Below, piece after piece: positions 4,756 to 7,994 of a stretch of 7,994 nucleotides of DNA. The position numbers and the translations under genes were made by a program. The DNA is taken from the NCBI GenBank assembly GCA_018056145.1, contig JAGPGE010000248.1, positions 1 through 7,994 of the forward strand. The letters are read 5' to 3'. How positions within the stretch are numbered: position 1 is the stretch's first letter; every line of letters starts with the position of its first letter. Under the pieces are notes generated by a model. The model ran no database searches. It was not told the DNA's origin and was given only the letters and a program-made list of their open reading frames with translations. This DNA comes from Armatimonadota bacterium. Lineage in GTDB: Bacteria > Armatimonadota > Zipacnadia > Zipacnadales > JABUFB01.

Positions 4756-6720
4756 ATGAACAGAAGATCGGCAGTTCGTGTCGCTCTGATCCCCTGGGTC
4801 TGCCTGGGCGTTGCCCTGGCGCTGACCTCGGGCTGCGACGACAAGGTCGAAAAGCAGATCGGGAGCCTTACGGCGTCCTCGGTCGAGAAGGAATATGCCG
4901 TCGTCAGCGATCCGCTTATCTCCGAGTGGCTCAATACCGCGGGGCAGACCATGGTGGGCCATTCCACGCGCCAGTCGATCCCCTACAGTTTCAAGGTGAT
5001 CGATACCGATATGGTCAACGCCTTCGCCGCGCCGTACGGGTACATCTACGTGACCACGGGCCTGCTGGATTTCGCGGATACCGAAGACGAAATCTGGGGC
5101 GTGGTGGGACACGAGATCGGCCACGTGGTGCACCGGCACGGGATCAGCCAGGCGAAGAAGAGCTTCCTGTACAACATCGGGCTGGCGATCCTGGGAAACT
5201 CCAACCAGACGCTGGCCGACATTGCCGGAATGGGGTTGGGGCTGCTTTCCCTGCGCTACAGCCGCGAGAACGAGTACGAAGCCGACGACATGGGCCGCAA
5301 GCTCTCCTTCGGCGCGGGATATGACCCCGCGGGCAACACCGCCTTCTTCTCCAAGCTCATGGACAAGTACGAGAAGCGCCGGCCGTCGAGCATCGAGGTC
5401 ATGTTCCGCACCCACCCGCCCACGGAACGCCGGATCGCCCGGCAGAATGCGATGCCGGAGTTGTCCGCAAGCAATGCTGAGTCCCTGCTGCTGACCGGGC
5501 GCGGTTACGCCCGGCGCCACCAGGTGCGCAGGGCCGAAGGACTGCTTGCCAGGGCCGCCGAGCTCAGCCCCAATGACCCCACCACCCTCCTGGCGCTGGC
5601 CGAAGTCCAATATGCGCGGGGCAAGTACGACCAGGCCGCGCAGACCTACGCTGCCGCCGGTAGCCTGCGACCCACCGAGTTCGCCCGGCACGGCGTGCAG
5701 CTTGCACAGGCCGGTGGCCCTCCCGCGCTGGCGATGGCCTCCTCATCGGGGCAGGCCAAGGCCGCCGCACTTGCATCCGTGGCGACGGGCTCGGCGAGCC
5801 AGGCCGGAATCGTCGTCGCCCGCACTGCACAGCGCGACGACACCATCGCCACCAGCCTCGCGCCAACAGTCACCGGCGCCCATTCCATCATCGACAGCCT
5901 GTTCGGGCTGGCTGAGACTTCCCCCGAACTGCCCGATCTCGCCCAGAAGGCGGTCACATACGCAAACGCCGCGGTAAACCAGGCGATCGAGCCGTTGTAC
6001 TCCCTGGAACGCCAGCGGGAGAAGCTGCGTCAGAGTGCCCAGGACGCGCGCGATTGCTCGGCGCGTCTCGTGGCCAAGCTCAACCTCGCCAAGGCGGGGC
6101 GGATTCCGGCGCAGGACATCCCGGTCCTGGAGCGCACGCTGAACGAGAACAACCGGTTGCTCGCGGACATATCCACGGCCCTGGACCAATTCGACGCCGC
6201 GAGGCCGGCGGTGATCGAAGCGGAGAAGTCCGCCCGCGAGACCACGAAGCTGATCGAGCGCGTGATGCGCGGCGACACGAGTCCCGCCGTCACCCAGGCG
6301 GTGGAGAAGTCGGCGCAGGTGTCCCAGAGCAAGGCCCTGGCCGCGCTGGCCGCCACCAGCAAGGCGAAGCGCACCTCGGAACAGGCGGCCCTCCGGGCGC
6401 TGGTGGCGCGGATCAACACAGCTGCGGTGGGGGCCCCGGCGAATGTGCGCGAGAACCTCGACGGGCTGGTGGCCCATGTCATGCTGGACCAGCCCCGCGC
6501 GGTGCGGCAGATGCGGGTCCAGGGCCTGGGCTACGGTGACGTGGCCCTGCTGGTTGCGGCATCCCACAAGAAGCCCCAGGAACCCGGTGCGCTGGTGGCG
6601 TCGGCGCTCAGAGCGAGCAGTATGGTCGACCATGTGAGCAACATTGGCGCGCAGTCCGACGGCGCGCTGTACCTGATGAAATACCTGGCGAACGCGCTGG
6701 AATACGAGACCGAAGAGTAG
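4756..6720 (+). CDS. M48 family zinc metallopeptidase lipoprotein with TPR repeats and a long helical C-terminal extension
   Basis: From ATG 4756 the protein has 654 residues. Residues 1-26 form a lipoprotein signal with acceptor C27 in 'LTSGC'; Thr at -3 is less usual. Asp follows at +2, which in enterobacteria would favour inner-membrane retention. The M48 domain spans about 30-235: HExxH is 'GHEIGHVVH' (H119, E120, H123), the third zinc ligand is probably E173 in 'ENEYEAD', and 'THPPTERR' follows near 219-226. This resembles the periplasmic M48C proteases BepA and LoiP, which act in envelope protein quality control. Residues about 245-315 hold two TPR-like repeats, as in BepA, then an alanine-rich linker. 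The remaining roughly 280 residues are helical and partly coiled-coil, ending with 'GLGYGDVALLVAASH'; I recognise no family there. BepA-type proteins are about 490 residues, so this one has an unusual extension. A 125-nt gap separates it from the PHP gene. Confidence 0.9.
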   Translation: MNRRSAVRVALIPWVCLGVALALTSGCDDKVEKQIGSLTASSVEKEYAVVSDPLISEWLNTAGQTMVGHSTRQSIPYSFKVIDTDMVNAFAAPYGYIYVTTGLLDFADTEDEIWGVVGHEIGHVVHRHGISQAKKSFLYNIGLAILGNSNQTLADIAGMGLGLLSLRYSRENEYEADDMGRKLSFGAGYDPAGNTAFFSKLMDKYEKRRPSSIEVMFRTHPPTERRIARQNAMPELSASNAESLLLTGRGYARRHQVRRAEGLLARAAELSPNDPTTLLALAEVQYARGKYDQAAQTYAAAGSLRPTEFARHGVQLAQAGGPPALAMASSSGQAKAAALASVATGSASQAGIVVARTAQRDDTIATSLAPTVTGAHSIIDSLFGLAETSPELPDLAQKAVTYANAAVNQAIEPLYSLERQREKLRQSAQDARDCSARLVAKLNLAKAGRIPAQDIPVLERTLNENNRLLADISTALDQFDAARPAVIEAEKSARETTKLIERVMRGDTSPAVTQAVEKSAQVSQSKALAALAATSKAKRTSEQAALRALVARINTAAVGAPANVRENLDGLVAHVMLDQPRAVRQMRVQGLGYGDVALLVAASHKKPQEPGALVASALRASSMVDHVSNIGAQSDGALYLMKYLANALEYETEE

Positions 6721-6835
6721 CTGACGGCGTCGAACGGCACGCTCGACCTATGCGGCCGAAGGTGGGCGCCTCTGCTTCCGGCGAATCCAAACAGTGCTTC
6801 TGCGACAAAGCTCGACGACCATCAACGACGGGTTC

Positions 6836-6839
6836 GGAG
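6836..6839 (+). promoter_or_regulatory. Ribosome binding site fixing the start of the PHP gene
   Basis: GGAG lies 6 nt before ATG 6846. The longer in-frame ATG at 6750 has no comparable purine-rich site and would add 32 residues with no resemblance to the PHP fold, which begins at once after M-A-R. The 6721-6845 gap otherwise shows no convincing promoter or terminator. Confidence 0.75.
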
Positions 6840-6845
6840 AAAAGA

Positions 6846-7538
6846 ATGGCACGCGACGTCTACTATGACTTCCACATGCACACCATCCTGAGCGACGGCG
6901 CCCTGAGCGCGGTCGAGCTGATCCGCCGGTGCGCCGTCAATGGCTGCGCGGGGATGGTGATTGCCGACCACAGCGGCCCGGGCACACTGGCCCGGTTCAT
7001 TAACGAGAACGGCGCGGACTGCGCGTTGGCCCGGGAGTTCTGGGACATCGAGGCCTTCGCCGGCGTTGAGCTGACACACGTCCCGGCCCCATCCATCGCG
7101 ACCCTTGCACGGCGCGCCAGGGAACTCGGGGCCGCGCTGGTGGTGGTGCACGGGGAGTCGCCGGTAGAGCCCGTGGAGCATGGGACCAACCTCGCGGCGG
7201 CAAGCTGCCCGGACGTGGACATTCTCGCTCATCCCGGCCTGCTCACGGCTGAAGAGGCGCGGGCCGCCCGGGACAACGGCGTCTTCATCGAGATCAGCGC
7301 CCGCAAAGGGCACGACATGGCAAACGGTCACGTGGTGCGCGTTGCCCTGGACAACGGGGCGCGGCTCGTGGTGGACAGCGACGGTCATACCCCCGATAAC
7401 ATCCTAACCCCCGCTTGGGCCGAACACGTGGCCCGCTGCGCGGGAGTGCCTGACAGCATGATGGAAGCGGTGCTCGTGGAGGGCCCGCGGGAACTCCTGG
7501 AGCGCGCGCGGACCAATTCGCGGGGTGACGCATGGTGA
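6846..7538 (+). CDS. PHP-domain metal-dependent hydrolase (histidinol-phosphatase-like)
   Basis: This cytoplasmic protein of 230 residues is essentially a single PHP domain. All metal-ligand motifs are present in order: D8-x-H10-x-H12 ('YDFHMHT') followed by 'SDG', D41-H42, E75 ('GVEL'), H102 ('VVVHGE'), H129 ('ILAHPG'), E149 ('IEISARK') and D177-S-D179-G-H181. PHP enzymes with a complete trinuclear site are usually phosphoesterases, acting on histidinol phosphate, nucleotides or oligonucleotides. 'VVVHGESPVEPVEHGTN' is typical of the short, widely distributed group named 'histidinol phosphate phosphatase domain-containing'. Its physiological substrate is not established, and no histidine biosynthesis genes are nearby, so I give no symbol. 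The stop codon overlaps the start of the next lipoprotein gene by 7 nt, which suggests translational coupling. Whether it is transcribed with the M48 gene, 125 nt upstream, is unclear. Confidence 0.9.
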   Translation: MARDVYYDFHMHTILSDGALSAVELIRRCAVNGCAGMVIADHSGPGTLARFINENGADCALAREFWDIEAFAGVELTHVPAPSIATLARRARELGAALVVVHGESPVEPVEHGTNLAAASCPDVDILAHPGLLTAEEARAARDNGVFIEISARKGHDMANGHVVRVALDNGARLVVDSDGHTPDNILTPAWAEHVARCAGVPDSMMEAVLVEGPRELLERARTNSRGDAW

Positions 7539-7994
7539 GCACCCGCTGCGCCGCGGCCTGCGCATTGGTGGGCCTCCTGGCAGGGTTCGCAATCATCGGC
7601 GGATGCGCCCGAGGCGAGGAGAACGCCGCCGGGAATATCCCCGATGCGGTGCTGGATGTGTACGTGCGGTTCGCGGGGCCCATCGATGACAGCGCGTACT
7701 ACTTCGTCGCGCTCGACGTGGACGGGGACTTCGGCGACGACTACCCGGTGCCCATCGCCAACGGGCCCTTCTGGGGTAACGGCTGGGGCACGGGGTCGAT
7801 CACCCACTTCCTCGAATACCACCTGGGGCGCTATGAGCTGTACCGGGCCAACCTGGCCCCGGTCCTGCGCGAGACCGCCGGGAGCATCACGGCTGTAGCG
7901 GGAACGCCCACCGGCGGTGACGCAGGCCGGTACGAAGTGACCATCGGCGCGCTGACTTTCGGTTCCGTGAGCGTGACCGGGGCCGGGATGGTGA
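7532..7994 (+). CDS. Unrecognised lipoprotein (C-terminus off the window)
   Basis: Only 154 residues are visible; the frame is open at the right edge. Residues 1-24 form a lipoprotein signal with acceptor C25 in 'IIGGC'. The mature part looks beta-rich and exported. 'LDVYVRFAGPIDDSAYYFVA' (41-60) is followed by an acidic run D62-x-D64-G-D66-x-x-D69-D70, which resembles a calcium-binding loop, and by 'GPFWGNGWGTGSITHFLEY' (78-96), rich in Gly and aromatics. Similar paired motifs occur, as far as I remember, in uncharacterised exported proteins of Armatimonadota-like genomes, but I cannot name a family. The ATG at 7532 overlaps the end of the PHP gene by 7 nt; a GGGG run (7522-7525) 6 nt upstream is a modest ribosome site, and GTG 7535 is a possible alternative. 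Codon use is like its neighbours. Confidence 0.8.
   Translation, partial: MVSTRCAAACALVGLLAGFAIIGGCARGEENAAGNIPDAVLDVYVRFAGPIDDSAYYFVALDVDGDFGDDYPVPIANGPFWGNGWGTGSITHFLEYHLGRYELYRANLAPVLRETAGSITAVAGTPTGGDAGRYEVTIGALTFGSVSVTGAGMV

Noticed and set aside
4363..5691. A 442-codon minus-strand open frame across the mobile element and the M48 gene
   Set aside because: Half lies opposite the conserved zinc-protease domain and the other half is hairpin repeat sequence; no motif or credible start site was found.
5743..6633. A 296-codon minus-strand open frame opposite the C-terminal half of the M48 gene
   Set aside because: The sense frame continues an uninterrupted protein with coherent helical character; the antisense product is low-complexity.
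6750..6845. An upstream in-frame ATG that would lengthen the PHP protein by 32 residues
   Set aside because: There is no ribosome site, the extension has no PHP-like content, and ATG 6846 has GGAG at ideal spacing.

Overview
The window is GC-rich bacterial chromosome with strong GC bias at third codon positions and purine-rich Shine-Dalgarno sites. Two of its genes encode lipoproteins, and a third encodes a secreted DUF4091-type protein with carbohydrate-binding-like domains. That combination suggests an environmental, polymer-degrading bacterium of the Armatimonadota / Planctomycetota / Hydrogenedentota kind. This is a guess from gene content; no rRNA or other phylogenetic marker is present.

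Layout. Positions 1-2034 (minus strand) hold a probable two-gene unit: a 93-residue two-helix membrane protein (1753-2034) followed by a large secreted DUF4091-type protein (1-1695) that runs off the left edge. Positions 2035-2563 are a long divergent intergenic region. It holds a weak minus-strand promoter candidate and three consecutive strong stem-loops (2181-2421), with no convincing gene. Positions 2564-4231 (plus) encode a complete malic enzyme family protein that starts with TTG.

Positions 4239-4675 hold the most striking object, a 417-bp non-coding, MITE-like element (4249-4665). It has imperfect terminal inverted repeats (13 of 14 outermost bases, 25 of 32 overall) and is flanked exactly by a 10-bp direct repeat, CTTGCGAACC, which looks like a target-site duplication. 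Inside, a three-hairpin module is present twice in opposite orientation. The central stem of that module differs between copies at three base pairs, all compensated. A tandem 28/30-nt repeat lies near the left end. The element sits 17 bp after the malic enzyme stop codon and ends just before a promoter candidate for the next gene.

Positions 4756-6720 encode a lipoprotein M48 zinc metallopeptidase with TPR repeats and a long helical C-terminal extension. Positions 6846-7538 encode a PHP-domain metal-dependent hydrolase with all expected ligands. The last gene (7532 to the right edge) overlaps it by 7 nt and encodes an unrecognised lipoprotein.

How the parts relate. The M48 protein and the last lipoprotein are envelope proteins; the PHP protein is cytoplasmic and probably translationally coupled to the last gene. 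The malic enzyme is central metabolism and has no obvious functional link to its neighbours. I see no defence system, CRISPR array, tRNA or rRNA. The unusual content is the element at 4239-4675 and the structured region at 2181-2421.
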